Positions 37,218 to 48,131 are shown, counted from the stretch's first letter. The stretch is 64,000 nt of DNA from Brevundimonas vesicularis (GCF_027105095.1 NZ_CP114278.1:1488001-1552000); one strand, 5' to 3'. Made by a program: numbers and translations. The notes: generated by a model not told the origin, from the letters alone.

Positions 37218-38105
37218 CTAGTTTTCGGCGTTGACCAGGTTGCGCACACGAGGCGGCGCGGGCGGCGTGGGGGCTGCGCGGACGATGCGGATCGAACTGC
37301 TGCGGCAGGCCTGGGGCGAGAGGCGGCCGGGCAGGCGTGTGGAGCCGTCGCCGCAGGCCTCGCTGATCTGGTCTTGCGTCAGGCCTCGCGCGCCCGACAG
37401 GTCGGCGCCGCGAATGTCGGTTCGACGCAGCGAGGCGTTGGAGAAGTCGGCGCGCGAGAAGCTGCCGCCGGTCAACCGCGCCCCATCCAGGCTGGCGTTC
37501 GAAAAGTCCGCGTTGGAGAAATCGCCGCCCGAAAGGTTCGAGGCTGTGACCTCGGCGCTGGCGAAGTTGGCGCCCGACGCCCGGACATTGGCCAGTGTGG
37601 CGCCGAACAGCTCCGAGTTGGAGAAGTTGGTTCCGGCCAGAGTGGCGCCGGTGAAGTTGACGCCGTGCATCTCGCTGCCCGAAAGGTTGGCGCGGGTCAG
37701 GTTGGCGCGAACAAAGGACGATCCTTGCGCCTCGGCGCCGTTGATTTGCGCCCCGGTGAAGTTGGCGGAGGTGAAGTTGGCGCCGACGATCTCGACGCCG
37801 CCCATGTTGGCGCGGCTGAAATCACTGCCGGTGAAGTTGGAGCCCATCATCTCGGCGCCGCGCAGATTGGCGCCGACCAGGGTGGCGTTCATGAAGCTGG
37901 CGCCGGTGAAGGTGGCGCCCGACAGATTGCGGCCGGACAGTTCGCAGCGATTGCACGATCCGCCCAGCGACACCGAACGGGCCACGTCGCGGTCCTGCAT
38001 CGACATCTCGACCCCGGCGAAGGCGGGCGAGGCGGCGAGCGCCAGTCCCAGCGTCAGCAGGGCCAATGTGGGGCGGACACGGATATGTTCAGCGATCTGT
38101 TTCAC
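37218..38105 (-). CDS. secreted pentapeptide-repeat protein
   Basis: 295 residues with a signal peptide (MKQIAEHIRVRPTLALLTLG, cleavage after AFA). The mature protein starts with a cysteine pair (GGSCNRCEL) followed by about 35 pentapeptide units of A(D/N)LXX type (for example ANLRGAEMMGSNFTGSDFSR), which form a right-handed beta-helix. It then ends with GLTQDQISEACGDGSTRLPG and a Pro/Arg tail. Function unknown. The neighbour at 38187 is a shorter paralogue with the same cysteine pair and the same 'GLTQ..ACGDGST.LP' C-terminal motif. Confidence 0.9.
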   Translation of the reverse strand: MKQIAEHIRVRPTLALLTLGLALAASPAFAGVEMSMQDRDVARSVSLGGSCNRCELSGRNLSGATFTGASFMNATLVGANLRGAEMMGSNFTGSDFSRANMGGVEIVGANFTSANFTGAQINGAEAQGSSFVRANLTRANLSGSEMHGVNFTGATLAGTNFSNSELFGATLANVRASGANFASAEVTASNLSGGDFSNADFSNASLDGARLTGGSFSRADFSNASLRRTDIRGADLSGARGLTQDQISEACGDGSTRLPGRLSPQACRSSSIRIVRAAPTPPAPPRVRNLVNAEN

Positions 38106-38186
38106 GCACTCTGAATGCCTCGAAACCCCCGCCGCACCTACTTAAATCGAGGTAACTTCATGAAATCGAGGCAAGGTCGGCGCCGC

Positions 38187-38678
38187 TCAGCAGGCCGGAA
38201 TGCGAAGACCGCGCGGCAGGACGGTGGAGCCGTCGCCGCACGCTTGGTTCAGTTGGCCCTGAGTCAGGCCGGTGGCTCGTGCCAGCTGGGCGCCCGACAG
38301 ATTGGTCCCCGACAGGGTCGCGCCGGCAAAGCTAGCGCCTTCGAGATAGGCGCCGACGAAGCTGGCGTTGGTCAGGTTGGCGCGCGAGAAGTTCGAGCCC
38401 GAGAAAACGCCGCCATAGGCTTCGACATCACGCATGTCGGTGTTGGAGAAGCGCGTGCGGTTCATCACCGAAAGGCTGAGATCCGCCTGACGCAGGCGTG
38501 AGCCGGCCAGGTTCAGGCCGCGCGCCTCTAGCCCCGAAAAGTCACCCTGAAAAAGATTGCAACCGGCGCAGGAGGCGCCGCTCCGCACGCTGGCGATCTG
38601 ACCCGCGTTCTGGGCCAGCGCCGGCGCGGCGACGGCCAGCAGGGCGGCGATCAGGCCGAGGGAAAGTGTGCGTTTCAT
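38187..38678 (-). CDS. secreted pentapeptide-repeat protein (short paralogue)
   Basis: 163 residues with signal peptide MKRTLSLGLIAALLAVAAPA ending ALAQ. The mature protein begins with GASCAGCNLFQGDFSGLEAR, a cysteine pair equivalent to that in the paralogue at 37218. About 15 pentapeptide units follow, and the end is GLTQGQLNQACGDGSTVLPR. The two genes are tandem on the same strand, 81 bases apart, and are clearly an old duplication. Function unknown; the family includes gyrase-protecting proteins, but these two carry signal peptides and so are probably periplasmic. Confidence 0.9.
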   Translation of the reverse strand: MKRTLSLGLIAALLAVAAPALAQNAGQIASVRSGASCAGCNLFQGDFSGLEARGLNLAGSRLRQADLSLSVMNRTRFSNTDMRDVEAYGGVFSGSNFSRANLTNASFVGAYLEGASFAGATLSGTNLSGAQLARATGLTQGQLNQACGDGSTVLPRGLRIPAC

Positions 38679-38735
38679 GGACCGGGCTCCGACGTTTGAT
38701 CGTCTGTCAGCAAACCCTAGGCCATAACCCTTAAC

Positions 38736-41279
38736 CTAGCCCTGATCGCCGCCCTTCAGCGCCGGGGCCGCCCCGCAGGTGTCGCACACCCAGGCGGCGC
38801 CGCGTTGCTGCAGGCTGAAATCGCCGCAGGCGGGGCAGGCGACGGCCTCGCTGTTGGCGGCGGCGCGAGCCTCTGGATCGCCTTTCTTGCCAAAGGGCAG
38901 GACGACCAGATTGTCGGGCGCGGAACCGCGCGCAAATCCCTTGGAGATGAAGCGGGCGGCGGGCACGGCCGCGTTGGCGTCAGGCTTTCCGTCGCCCAGA
39001 TCGTCGGGGTTCTGCGCCTCCGTCTCGGCGTTGGCCAGTTCAGCGCGTTCCAGATAGGAGACGCCCAGTTCGCGGAAGATGTAGTCCAGGATCGAGGTCG
39101 CCGACTTGATGGAATCGTTGCCGGTGACGCGGCCGGCGGGCTCGAACCGGGTGAAGACGAAGGCGTCCACGAACTCGTCCAGCGGCACACCGTATTGCAG
39201 GCCGATCGAGATGGCGATGGCGAAGTTGTTCATCAGGCTGCGGAAGGCGGCGCCTTCCTTGTGCATGTCGATGAAGATTTCGCCGAGCTCGCCGTCTTCG
39301 TATTCGCCAGTGTGGATATAGACCTTGTGGCCCCCGACGGCGGCCTTCTGGATGTAGCCCTTGCGCCGGTCGGGCAGTTTGCGGCGCGCGCGTTCGCGCT
39401 CGACCACGCGTTCGACGACCCGTTCCGTCGGAGCCGGGCGGGGCGCTTCGCGGGCCGGCTCTGGGCGGCCAATCTCGGGGCGGGCGGTGTCGAGCGACGG
39501 CAGCGATAGCAACGGTCCCGCTGGCGGTGCCGCGCGGAACAGGCGAAGGGCCCGTCGGCCGTCCAGCGCGCCCTGGCTCAGCAGGCGCGCGGCCTGGGTC
39601 GAGGTCGTGCGCCAGTCCATCGGTTCGATGGCGATGTCCGGCATGTCGCTGAACGGTTCGACGGCGCGCCGCAGGTCGGCCGCCGCCGCCGCCGGATCGG
39701 CCAGCAGGGCGGCGACGGACGCCGGCGCCTCGGGCCAGTCGCGCAGATCGCCATGACCGAAGACCCAGCGCGTCGCCGCCGTCTCCGCCTCTTCGGACAC
39801 GCCCAGCAGGGTCAGCAGCAGACCGTCGCCGTCCTCTACGCCCAGGACGTCGCGGATGAAGCCGGGGTCAAGGACAGGGGCGGCGAAGACCGTGTCGAAA
39901 TCCTCGGCCCAGCCCAGGGCGGTCTCGATGGCGGCCAGTTCGATGTCGGTGAAGCCCAGCGCGCGCAAGGCTGTATGGTCGATGCCTGGCGCCTCGACCA
40001 GGGTGCGACGACCGAACGTCCACCGTTCCGCCGCCTCCACATCGCCGCCGGCGGCGGAGATGGCCGTGGCGAGCGCGGGATGCAGCCGGCGACCGATCTC
40101 CCCGTCCGCGGTCTGGAACACGTCGACTGCCGCGACGCGGCCCAGGCCCAGCCGCAGCCGCGCCTCAGCATCCTCGACGAACAGGCCGATGGCCGAATGG
40201 CGACGCGGCTTCTCCGGGTCTTCCCAGTCGGGGCAAGGACCGCGCAGGGTGGCCAGTTCGGCCGAGGTCTGCGCCGCCGTCGCCGCGATCAGGCCCACGA
40301 GCGCCTGCGCCTGATCCATGCGGTCGTCGCTGGCCGCCAGAGCGTCCAGCAGACCGTCCAGTCCCAGCGCGATGGGACCAGGCCGGGCGGACTGAAGGTC
40401 CAGCGCCACGGTCAGCAGGCGGGTCATATCCGCCAGATCGGTCGCTGTGTCTCCGTCAAGCGCCAGGACGGCGCCTAGATCGATCAAAGCCCGCGCGGTC
40501 TGCGCCGTCGCGGTCTCCGCATCGCGCGGGTCGAAGGCGACGATCAGCCCGCCGTCCAGCGCCGCTTCGGCCGCCAGCAGGGCTTCGGGCGCGCCCGCCG
40601 CGATCTGGGTGCGGTCCGCTAGGGCGACCAAAGGCGCGCCTTCGACCATAGGCTCCAGGGCCATTGCGGGCCGTTCGCCGTCGATCGCTCTCAGGATATC
40701 GGCGTCGCTCGCGCCGCACCGCCGCGCCAAAGCCGCCGCCCGGCCCAGGGCCGGATTGCGCGAAGGGTCGCCGCAGTCGCCGCGAGGACCTTCGCAGCGA
40801 TCCACCGCATCGGCCACGCCGGCCAGCGCTTCGGCCAAGGCGTCGGCCGCCTGGGCCCCCAGACGCAGGGCCGCGCGCCGTCCGGCGTGCGCTTTCAAAC
40901 GCGCGGCCGCGCCGGGGTCGTTCAGATCGACGACGCCGACGGCCGCAGGGCCAGACGCCGCCGGCGCCGCCAGGCCCAGCCTGAAGGCGCCCGACAGCTC
41001 CTCGACGAACGCGGCGGCCTCGGCCCGGTCGAACACGCCCTCGGCCACGCCCGTCGCCGCCAGCCGCTCGGCCCAGGCGTCGGCGCCGCCATTCAGCCAG
41101 TCGCCGGACAGGGGCGTTGCGAACCCTTCCGCCTCGACCCAATCCAGCCAGGCCTCGATCCGGACGTCGGACCAGCCGGCGGGGGCCAGGACCTGCTGCA
41201 CGCCGGCGGGGCGCTCGATGGCGCGGGTCTCCATCGCGACTCGGTCGGCGCGAGCGGCGAAGCCGGATTGAAAGCGCAT
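38736..41279 (-). CDS. degenerate class II ribonucleotide reductase-like protein (NrdJ paralogue)
   Basis: 847 residues from ATG 41279 ([20 protein letters not shown]). Residues 634-745 match the C-terminal TSCPD domain of B12-dependent ribonucleotide reductase Nrd[41 protein letters not shown] and [19 protein letters not shown] terminal CPAC...CDTC pair (815-818, 832-835) matches the NrdJ redox/zinc end. Upstream pieces also recall Nrd[15 protein letters not shown] (167-180), [13 protein letters not shown] (299-311) with TSAELA (338-343), and [10 protein letters not shown] (440-449). No NPCSE catalytic-cysteine motif is present. The family normally has about 1200 residues. It looks like a catalytically dead paralogue of unknown role. 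Confidence 0.8.
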   Translation of the reverse strand: MRFQSGFAARADRVAMETRAIERPAGVQQVLAPAGWSDVRIEAWLDWVEAEGFATPLSGDWLNGGADAWAERLAATGVAEGVFDRAEAAAFVEELSGAFRLGLAAPAASGPAAVGVVDLNDPGAAARLKAHAGRRAALRLGAQAADALAEALAGVADAVDRCEGPRGDCGDPSRNPALGRAAALARRCGASDADILRAIDGERPAMALEPMVEGAPLVALADRTQIAAGAPEALLAAEAALDGGLIVAFDPRDAETATAQTARALIDLGAVLALDGDTATDLADMTRLLTVALDLQSARPGPIALGLDGLLDALAASDDRMDQAQALVGLIAATAAQTSAELATLRGPCPDWEDPEKPRRHSAIGLFVEDAEARLRLGLGRVAAVDVFQTADGEIGRRLHPALATAISAAGGDVEAAERWTFGRRTLVEAPGIDHTALRALGFTDIELAAIETALGWAEDFDTVFAAPVLDPGFIRDVLGVEDGDGLLLTLLGVSEEAETAATRWVFGHGDLRDWPEAPASVAALLADPAAAAADLRRAVEPFSDMPDIAIEPMDWRTTSTQAARLLSQGALDGRRALRLFRAAPPAGPLLSLPSLDTARPEIGRPEPAREAPRPAPTERVVERVVERERARRKLPDRRKGYIQKAAVGGHKVYIHTGEYEDGELGEIFIDMHKEGAAFRSLMNNFAIAISIGLQYGVPLDEFVDAFVFTRFEPAGRVTGNDSIKSATSILDYIFRELGVSYLERAELANAETEAQNPDDLGDGKPDANAAVPAARFISKGFARGSAPDNLVVLPFGKKGDPEARAAANSEAVACPACGDFSLQQRGAAWVCDTCGAAPALKGGDQG

Positions 41280-41485
41280 GGCGGCGTCTCTCGGAAAGGT
41301 TCGGGCGAGCCTAGGATGCGCACGCGGCTTAGCCAATACATCTGGTGTCGCTGGGCGGGGTTGCCCACAAGATATCGATTCACCGCCAGGCGCTTGAACG
41401 CTGGACGAAGAGGGCGCGGGTTTCTATGATCCGACCCAGACGCCGCCTCCCTTTCCGGCGACCCCTTACGGTTGGATTCCACGAC

Positions 41486-41878
41486 GTGTTGAGCAAGATT
41501 TTCGGCTGGTGGGAGGGCGCCACGATCGGCACCCGGTTCACCATCGCCAAGCGCGGTCGCTTCGTCGGCCAGGACGAGAACGGCAATCGCTATTACGAGA
41601 GCCGCGACAACGTCAGCTACGACGGCCGCAAGCGTCGGTGGGTCATCTATGACGGCTATGCCGAGGCGTCCAAGGTGACGCCCGACTGGCACGGCTGGCT
41701 GCACTACACCTTCGACCTGCCGCCGACCGAGCAGCCGCTGCCGCGTCGCGCCTGGGAAAAGGATCATCTGCCCAATCTGACCGGCACGCCTCTGGCCTGG
41801 CGTCCGCCCGGCTCGCTGGCGGGCGACGCCAAGCGCCCGGCCGCGACCGGCGACTATCAGGCCTGGATGCCCGAGTGA
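41486..41878 (+). CDS. NDUFA12-family complex I accessory subunit
   Basis: 130 residues from GTG 41486, giving MLSKIFGWWEGATIGTRFTI, the conserved start of the alphaproteobacterial/mitochondrial NDUFA12 (B17.2) family; in-frame ATGs at 41345 and 41426 would add residues that do not fit. The core GQDENGNRYYESRD and RRWVIYDGYAEASKVTPDWH then GWLHYTFD are family signatures. It is an accessory subunit of NADH:ubiquinone oxidoreductase, found only in alphaproteobacteria and mitochondria. The next gene overlaps its stop by 4 bases. Confidence 0.93.
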   Translation: MLSKIFGWWEGATIGTRFTIAKRGRFVGQDENGNRYYESRDNVSYDGRKRRWVIYDGYAEASKVTPDWHGWLHYTFDLPPTEQPLPRRAWEKDHLPNLTGTPLAWRPPGSLAGDAKRPAATGDYQAWMPE

Positions 41879-42528
41879 AAATCCGCCGCATCCTGTTGGG
41901 CGCGGCGTCCGTCGCGGCTGTGCTGAGCGCCGGTGCGGTGACCGCCAGCGTGCTTCAGGACGCGCCGCGCGATGCGCGTCCGGTTCAGGATCCGATCGGC
42001 GACATTCTGCGCACCACCCCGACCCAGCCCTCGGTCCCGACCGAGACGCCGCCCGCGGGCGCGCCCGCGCCTCGAGCGCCCGTCGCGGTAACCCCGCCGC
42101 CGGCCGTAGTGATCGCCGAGGACGCCGCCGTCGAGGAAAAGGCCGAGGAAGAGGTCAAGGCCGAAAAGCCGGTCGCGGAGAAGGCCGTCGATCAACCCGC
42201 CACGCCCGCGCGCCGTCAGCGTCGCAAGTTCGCGATCATCCAGGCCATCGACAAGGTCACCGCCGAGACGATGAAGTTCGAGGTCGAGGTCGGCGGTCGT
42301 CCCGTGCGCTTCAACCAGAATCTGATCTTCGCCGCCCGCGCCTGCGAGGTCACGACGCCCGACGAACTGACCGAGGACGCCATCGCCTATATGGACGTCT
42401 CGCTTCAGCCGCGCGGCCGCCAGGCAGGACGCCAGATCTTCCGCGGCTGGATGTTCGCTTCGTCACCCGCCGTCAGCGGGGTCCAGAACCCCTATTACGA
42501 CGCCTGGGTCGTGGGGTGTAAGAACTGA
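41875..42528 (+). CDS. DUF2155 domain protein, exported
   Basis: 217 residues from GTG 41875, translationally coupled to the preceding gene (GTGA). The N-terminal segment MKIRRILLGAASVAAVLSAG is a signal or anchor. A Pro/Glu-rich linker (about 30-115) precedes the DUF2155 domain (117-217: AIIQAIDKVTAETMKFEVEV, LIFAARACEVTTPDELTEDA, GWMFASSPAVSGVQNPYYDA). Two conserved cysteines (in RACEV and the final GCKN) may form a disulfide. The DUF2155 gene beside NDUFA12 is a conserved alphaproteobacterial pairing; its function is unknown. Confidence 0.9.
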   Translation: MKIRRILLGAASVAAVLSAGAVTASVLQDAPRDARPVQDPIGDILRTTPTQPSVPTETPPAGAPAPRAPVAVTPPPAVVIAEDAAVEEKAEEEVKAEKPVAEKAVDQPATPARRQRRKFAIIQAIDKVTAETMKFEVEVGGRPVRFNQNLIFAARACEVTTPDELTEDAIAYMDVSLQPRGRQAGRQIFRGWMFASSPAVSGVQNPYYDAWVVGCKN

Positions 42529-42554
42529 GCTTTGACGCCGCGAGGAGGCGCGCC

Positions 42555-42893
42555 ATGGATCGCAACAAGCCGCCCAAGAAGACCGAAACGGTCGAAATCC
42601 GACTGCCCCACGCGACCAAGACCGCCTTCATGGCCCGGTGCCGTGACCAAGGCCGGACGGCCAGCGACGCCATTCGCCGCTTCATCGACGCCGAGTTGAA
42701 CACGACGTCATCCGCGCGTCCTCAACCCCGCCTGAGCTGGCGGCCCCTGCTGGCCGCCGCCGTCGCGGGCCTGGCGCTCGGCGCCGTCGCCGCGCCCTCC
42801 CTGGCCCAGTCGTCGCCCACCCGCGCCGATTTCGACCGGCTGGATCGCAATCACGACGGCGTCGTCAGCTTCGAAGAGTACCGCGCGCGTTAG
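42555..42893 (+). CDS. RHH-like domain / TM / EF-hand protein
   Basis: 112 residues from ATG 42555, preceded by GAGGAGG. Residues 11-48 (TVEIRLPHATKTAFMARCRD, then QGRTASDAIRRFIDAEL) have the strand-helix-helix pattern of ribbon-helix-helix DNA-binding proteins. Residues 64-84 are a hydrophobic segment, LLAAAVAGLALGAVAAPSLA, ending with a signal-peptidase-like SLA. Residues 97-108 are a canonical EF-hand loop with D97, N99, D101, V103, S105 and E108. So a DNA-binding motif appears to be tethered to the membrane with a calcium-binding loop on the far side. Function unknown; the pairing is unusual. Confidence 0.8.
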   Translation: MDRNKPPKKTETVEIRLPHATKTAFMARCRDQGRTASDAIRRFIDAELNTTSSARPQPRLSWRPLLAAAVAGLALGAVAAPSLAQSSPTRADFDRLDRNHDGVVSFEEYRAR

Positions 42894-43654
42894 CGGATGC
42901 GGACCAGGAATCGGTCCCACTGAAGGTCTAACCACGTCCAGGGTTTGAACAGGCTGGCGCCCGGCTTCCAGGACGCCAGCACCACCTCGGCCCGGCCGAT
43001 GATGTTCTCGGCCGGCAGCAGGCCGACGCCAATCTCGGGCGGCCAGCGGCTGTCCAACGAGTTGTCGCGGTTATCGCCCATCATCAGATAGTGGCCAGCC
43101 GGCACACGGCGCACAGGCGTGTCGTCGCCCGGCAGGTCCGGCCCGCCGTCGTAGGTGACGTAGGATCGTCCGTCGGCCAGGGTCTCGCGCACCTGCTGGA
43201 CCCGTCGCTGCGGCGCATCGTGATCGGCGACCACATCCAGTCGGGTCTGGCGCACCGGATCGCCATTGACGAACACTACGCCGCCCCGCACCTCGACCGT
43301 GTCGCCCGGCAGGCCGACGACGCGCTTGATCCAGGCCTCGCTGGGATCGCGCGGCAGGCGGAACACCGCGACGTCGCCGCGTCTTGGCTCGCGCCCCAAC
43401 AGCCGTCCCGGCGACATCGCCGGATTGAACGGCAGAGACGCCGTGCTCCAGCCATAGGGATATTTCGACACGACGATATAGTCGCCGGTCACCAGCCCCG
43501 GCTCCATCGACGACGAGGGGATGGTGAAGGGTTGGAACAGCACGATGCGGATCGCGAGCGCCAGGATGATGGCGAAGATCAGCGTCAGGGCGATCTCTCG
43601 CACCTCGCGAAGAAGGGACGGGCGGGGCGGGGCTTTTGGCGGGGTCTGTGTCAT
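42890..43654 (-). CDS. lepB: signal peptidase I
   Basis: 254 residues from ATG 43654. A TM segment (about 19-40: EIALTLIFAIILALAIRIVL) precedes the catalytic serine motif IPSSSMEPGL (Ser49 region). The catalytic lysine is in WIKRVVGLPGD, and the C-terminal box is YLMMGDNRDNSLDSR. It cleaves signal peptides on the periplasmic side of the inner membrane. The stop faces the RHH/EF-hand gene, with a 4-base convergent overlap. In relatives lepB is usually followed by rnc and era; those are not here, so this may be a second copy. Confidence 0.96.
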   Translation of the reverse strand: MTQTPPKAPPRPSLLREVREIALTLIFAIILALAIRIVLFQPFTIPSSSMEPGLVTGDYIVVSKYPYGWSTASLPFNPAMSPGRLLGREPRRGDVAVFRLPRDPSEAWIKRVVGLPGDTVEVRGGVVFVNGDPVRQTRLDVVADHDAPQRRVQQVRETLADGRSYVTYDGGPDLPGDDTPVRRVPAGHYLMMGDNRDNSLDSRWPPEIGVGLLPAENIIGRAEVVLASWKPGASLFKPWTWLDLQWDRFLVRIR

Positions 43655-44409
43655 GCCGCCATTGACCGCCGGGCCGGGCGAAGACGCCAATCCTAAGCTG
43701 TCGGGACAGGCCCCGAATTGTGTCCGGACAGACTAGGCGCTGGCTAAGGCGACCGCTTCTGCGCCGGTCAGGGGTGCGCGCAACGCGCCTTGGTCCGGTC
43801 TGACCGACAGCGCGGGCTGAAGTCGCTCAAGATAGGTCGCTTGCGGCGTTTCAACCGCACCGAACTGGCTGAGATGGTCGGTCAGGAACTGGGCGTCCAG
43901 CAGGGTCCAGCCGCCCTTTCGCAGGCGCGCGACTAGATGCACTAGTGCGACCTTGGAGGCGTCCCGCTCGCGGCTGAACATGCTCTCGCCGAAGAACGCC
44001 CCGCCCAGCGACACGCCGTAAAGGCCGCCCACCAGCCGCTCGTCACGCCAGCACTCGATGGAATGGACGAAGCCCATGGCGAACAGGGCGGCGTACAGCC
44101 GCCGGATCGGGCCGTTGATCCAGGTGTCTTCGCGATCCGGCCCTTGCGCCGCCGCGCATCCATCCAGCACCGCCTCGAAGGCGGTATCGACCCGCACCTC
44201 GAACGGCTCGCCCCGCACGGTGCGGCGCAGGCGGCAGGGGATGTGGAAGGCGTCCAGCGGAATGACGCCGCGCTGTTCCGGCTCGATAATGAAGACGCGC
44301 GGATCATCGCGCGCCTCGGCCATCGGAAACACGCCCCTGGCGTAACAGGCCAGCAGGTCCTCGGGGCCGAAACCGCCGAAAGGCCCGCTGGCGCTGAAAT
44401 CGGGGTCGG

Positions 44410-45762
<1,353 letters not shown>

Positions 45763-45765
45763 GGC

Positions 45766-46257
45766 TTAGGCTTCCAGCAGGACGAGGGGTTCGCCGAACT
45801 CGACCGGCTGGGCATCGCCGACCAGGATTTCGGCCACAACCCCGTCGCGCGGGGCCTGGATCGGGTTCATCGTCTTCATGGCTTCGACGATCAGCAGGGT
45901 TTGGCCCTTCTTGACCTTGTCGCCGGGCTGGACGAAGGCCGGAGCCTCCGGCGAGGCCTGCAGATAGGCGGTGCCGACCATCGGCGACTTCACCTCTTCG
46001 CCGGCGCGGGCGACGATGGTGGCGGGATCCGACGGCATGGCGGCCGGCGCAGCAGCAGCGGCGGGCGCAGCGGCGACCGGAGCGGGGGCGGCGGCGTACT
46101 GAACCGGGGCGGCGTTGACGGTGACTTCGCGCGCCACGCGGATGCGCAATTCGCCGCGCTCGACCTCGACTTCCGTCAGATCGGTCTCGTTCAGGATCTC
46201 GGCCAGCTGGCGAACCAGTGCGGCGTCGATTTCGGCGTGTTTCTTGTCATCGGCCAT
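45766..46257 (-). CDS. accB: biotin carboxyl carrier protein AccB
   Basis: 163 residues. A helical N-terminus (AALVRQLAEILNETDLTEVE, VERGELRIRVARE) is followed by a Pro/Ala linker (about 52-85) and the biotinyl domain SPMVGTAYLQASPEAPAFVQ. The biotinylated lysine is in LIVEAMKTMNPIQA. It carries the carboxyl group from AccC to the carboxyltransferase. It lies 47 bases downstream of aroQ, on the same strand. Confidence 0.98.
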   Translation of the reverse strand: MADDKKHAEIDAALVRQLAEILNETDLTEVEVERGELRIRVAREVTVNAAPVQYAAAPAPVAAAPAAAAAPAAMPSDPATIVARAGEEVKSPMVGTAYLQASPEAPAFVQPGDKVKKGQTLLIVEAMKTMNPIQAPRDGVVAEILVGDAQPVEFGEPLVLLEA

Positions 46258-46304
46258 TGGAGTTGCGCCTTGTCTTTCGTGGTCTTTGATAAACGGGACG
46301 GGGC

Positions 46305-46751
46305 TTAGCCGCGTTCCCGAACCTGGGTGAGGGCCGCCTGGACGGCCAGTTCATAGCCCGCCGCGCCGAAGCCGGCGATGACGCCGGTCGCCGCGGAGGA
46401 CACATAGGAGTGATGGCGAAACGCCTCGCGCGCCGCCGGATTGGACAGATGCAGTTCGATCACCGGGATCGACAGCGTCTTCAGGGCATCGTGCAGCGCC
46501 ACCGACGTATGCCCGTAGGCCGCCGGATTGAGGATAAGGGCGTCGGCGCCCTCGCGCGCCTCCTGGATCCAGTCGACCAGCACCCCTTCATGGTTGGTCT
46601 GGCGAAACACGATCTGCGCCTTGCCGGCCGCCCGGACGCAGCGCTGCTCGATGTCCGCCAGGGTGTCGCGGCCATAGATGTCCGGCTCCCGAACCCCGAG
46701 CAGGTTCAGATTGGGGCCGTTCAGCACATGAATGACGGGCGTTTCGGCCAT
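46305..46751 (-). CDS. aroQ: type II 3-dehydroquinate dehydratase
   Basis: 148 residues from ATG 46751, the family norm. It has [18 protein letters not shown] with the catalytic tyrosine, [27 protein letters not shown] and the late VIELHLSN. It dehydrates 3-dehydroquinate to 3-dehydroshikimate in aromatic amino acid synthesis. It is the first gene of the aroQ-accB-accC group; its upstream neighbour thiS is divergent. Confidence 0.97.
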   Translation of the reverse strand: MAETPVIHVLNGPNLNLLGVREPDIYGRDTLADIEQRCVRAAGKAQIVFRQTNHEGVLVDWIQEAREGADALILNPAAYGHTSVALHDALKTLSIPVIELHLSNPAAREAFRHHSYVSSAATGVIAGFGAAGYELAVQAALTQVRERG

Positions 46752-46937
46752 GGTTCCAGAATCGATCCGGCGCAGCGCGGCGCAAGAGGGGCCTTTTAGC
46801 GGACGCAGGGCGTGGGTCAAACGCTCGCGGCGTTGAACCTTACCCAAGGTCACCGGGCCGGCGCAGCGCGGTCTGGCGATCCGATCCTTCAGTCGCTATC
46901 TGAAAGGTCGCGCCGACAACGCCGAGAGACCCGACCG

Positions 46938-47138
46938 ATGCACCAGATCCATCTCAACGGCGAGCCGCGCCAGGTTCGAGCCGCCACCATCCTGGCCCTG
47001 GTCGAAGAGCTGTCGCTGGACCCGCGCAAGGTCGCCGTCGAACGCAATCTCGAGATCGTGCCCAAGTCCCTTCATGCCGCTACGCCGGTGGCCGCAGGCG
47101 ACCGTATCGAACTGGTCCAGTTCGTCGGCGGCGGGTGA
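46938..47138 (+). CDS. thiS: thiamine biosynthesis sulfur carrier protein
   Basis: 66 residues from ATG 46938. The beta-grasp sequence [20 protein letters not shown], then [14 protein letters not shown] and [13 protein letters not shown], fits ThiS, with the C-terminal Gly-Gly that becomes a thiocarboxylate. It donates sulfur to ThiG for thiazole formation. ThiG lies 61 bases downstream. No TPP riboswitch was recognised upstream. Confidence 0.95.
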   Translation: MHQIHLNGEPRQVRAATILALVEELSLDPRKVAVERNLEIVPKSLHAATPVAAGDRIELVQFVGGG

Positions 47139-47199
47139 TCCGATCAAATCGGGCTACGACGGGTTCCCCCGCGCGCCGGAGAGGCCTAGGTCAGCATCC

Positions 47200-47982
47200 A
47201 TGACTGATACAGCCAACGAAACCTGGTCCGTCGCCGGCCGCACCTTTAACTCGCGACTGATCGTGGGCACCGGCAAATATGCCGACTACGCCCAGAACGC
47301 CGCCGCCGCCGAGGCGGCCGGGGCCGAGATCGTCACTGTCGCGGTGCGCCGTGTGAACCTGTCGGATCCGACCCAGCCGATGCTGGTCGATTATGTGAAG
47401 CCGGATCGCTTCACCTTCCTGCCCAACACCGCCGGCTGTTTCACGGGCGAGGACGCGGTGCGGACCCTGCGCCTGGCGCGCGAGGCGGGGGGATGGAGTC
47501 TGGTCAAGCTGGAGGTGCTGTCCAACACCGCCCACCTGTATCCCGACATGATCGAGACGCTGCGGGCGCTGGAACTGCTGATCAAGGACGGGTTCGACGT
47601 CATGGTCTATTGCACCGACGACGTGGTGATGGCCAAGCGGCTGGAGGACGCCGGGGCCGCCGCCATCATGCCCGCCGCCGCCCCGATCGGCTCGGGCCTG
47701 GGCATCCAGAACGAGGTCAACGTCCGCCTTATCGTCGAACAGGCCAAGGTGCCGGTTCTGGTCGACGCGGGCGTCGGCACGGCCTCGGACGCGACCCGCG
47801 CGATGGAACTGGGTTGCGACGCCGTCCTGATGAACACCGCCATCGCCGGGGCCAAGGATCCCATCCGCATGGCCCGCGCCATGAAACACGCCGTCATCGC
47901 CGGCCGCGACGCCTATCTGGCCGGGCGGATGGCCAAGCGGATGTATGCGGACCCGTCGTCGCCGCTGGCGGGACTGATCTGA
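47200..47982 (+). CDS. thiG: thiazole synthase
   Basis: 260 residues from ATG 47200. TIM-barrel signatures: [54 protein letters not shown], the Schiff-base lysine in [22 protein letters not shown] and [20 protein letters not shown]. It joins deoxyxylulose phosphate, dehydroglycine and ThiS sulfur into the thiazole of thiamine. thiO/thiH and thiE are not in the window. Confidence 0.97.
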   Translation: MTDTANETWSVAGRTFNSRLIVGTGKYADYAQNAAAAEAAGAEIVTVAVRRVNLSDPTQPMLVDYVKPDRFTFLPNTAGCFTGEDAVRTLRLAREAGGWSLVKLEVLSNTAHLYPDMIETLRALELLIKDGFDVMVYCTDDVVMAKRLEDAGAAAIMPAAAPIGSGLGIQNEVNVRLIVEQAKVPVLVDAGVGTASDATRAMELGCDAVLMNTAIAGAKDPIRMARAMKHAVIAGRDAYLAGRMAKRMYADPSSPLAGLI

Positions 47983-47989
47983 TCCAACC

Positions 47990-48131
47990 GTCTCCTCCCC
48001 GCTTTGCGGGGAGGGGGACCGCGAAGCGGTGGAGGGGCTCTTGACGTCCCACAGAGGTCGGGGATGCGCGAAGAGCCCCTCCGTCTCTCCGCTGCGCTTC
48101 GAGCCACCTCCCCATGACATGGGGAGGAGAC
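47990..48131. repeat. palindromic intergenic repeat (142 bp)
   Basis: Terminal inverted repeats GTCTCCTCCCC (47990-48000) and GGGGAGGAGAC (48121-48131) match perfectly. An inner pair, GGAGGGGCTCTT (48031-48042) and AAGAGCCCCTCC (48071-48082), also matches perfectly, so the whole folds into one long hairpin. It resembles the multi-copy palindromic elements of Caulobacterales genomes but differs from the one at 26409. It follows thiG and may stop its transcript. Confidence 0.85.

Noticed and set aside
46854..46937. TPP riboswitch upstream of thiS
   Set aside because: The CUGAGA and ACCUGAUCCGG blocks of the TPP element are absent.
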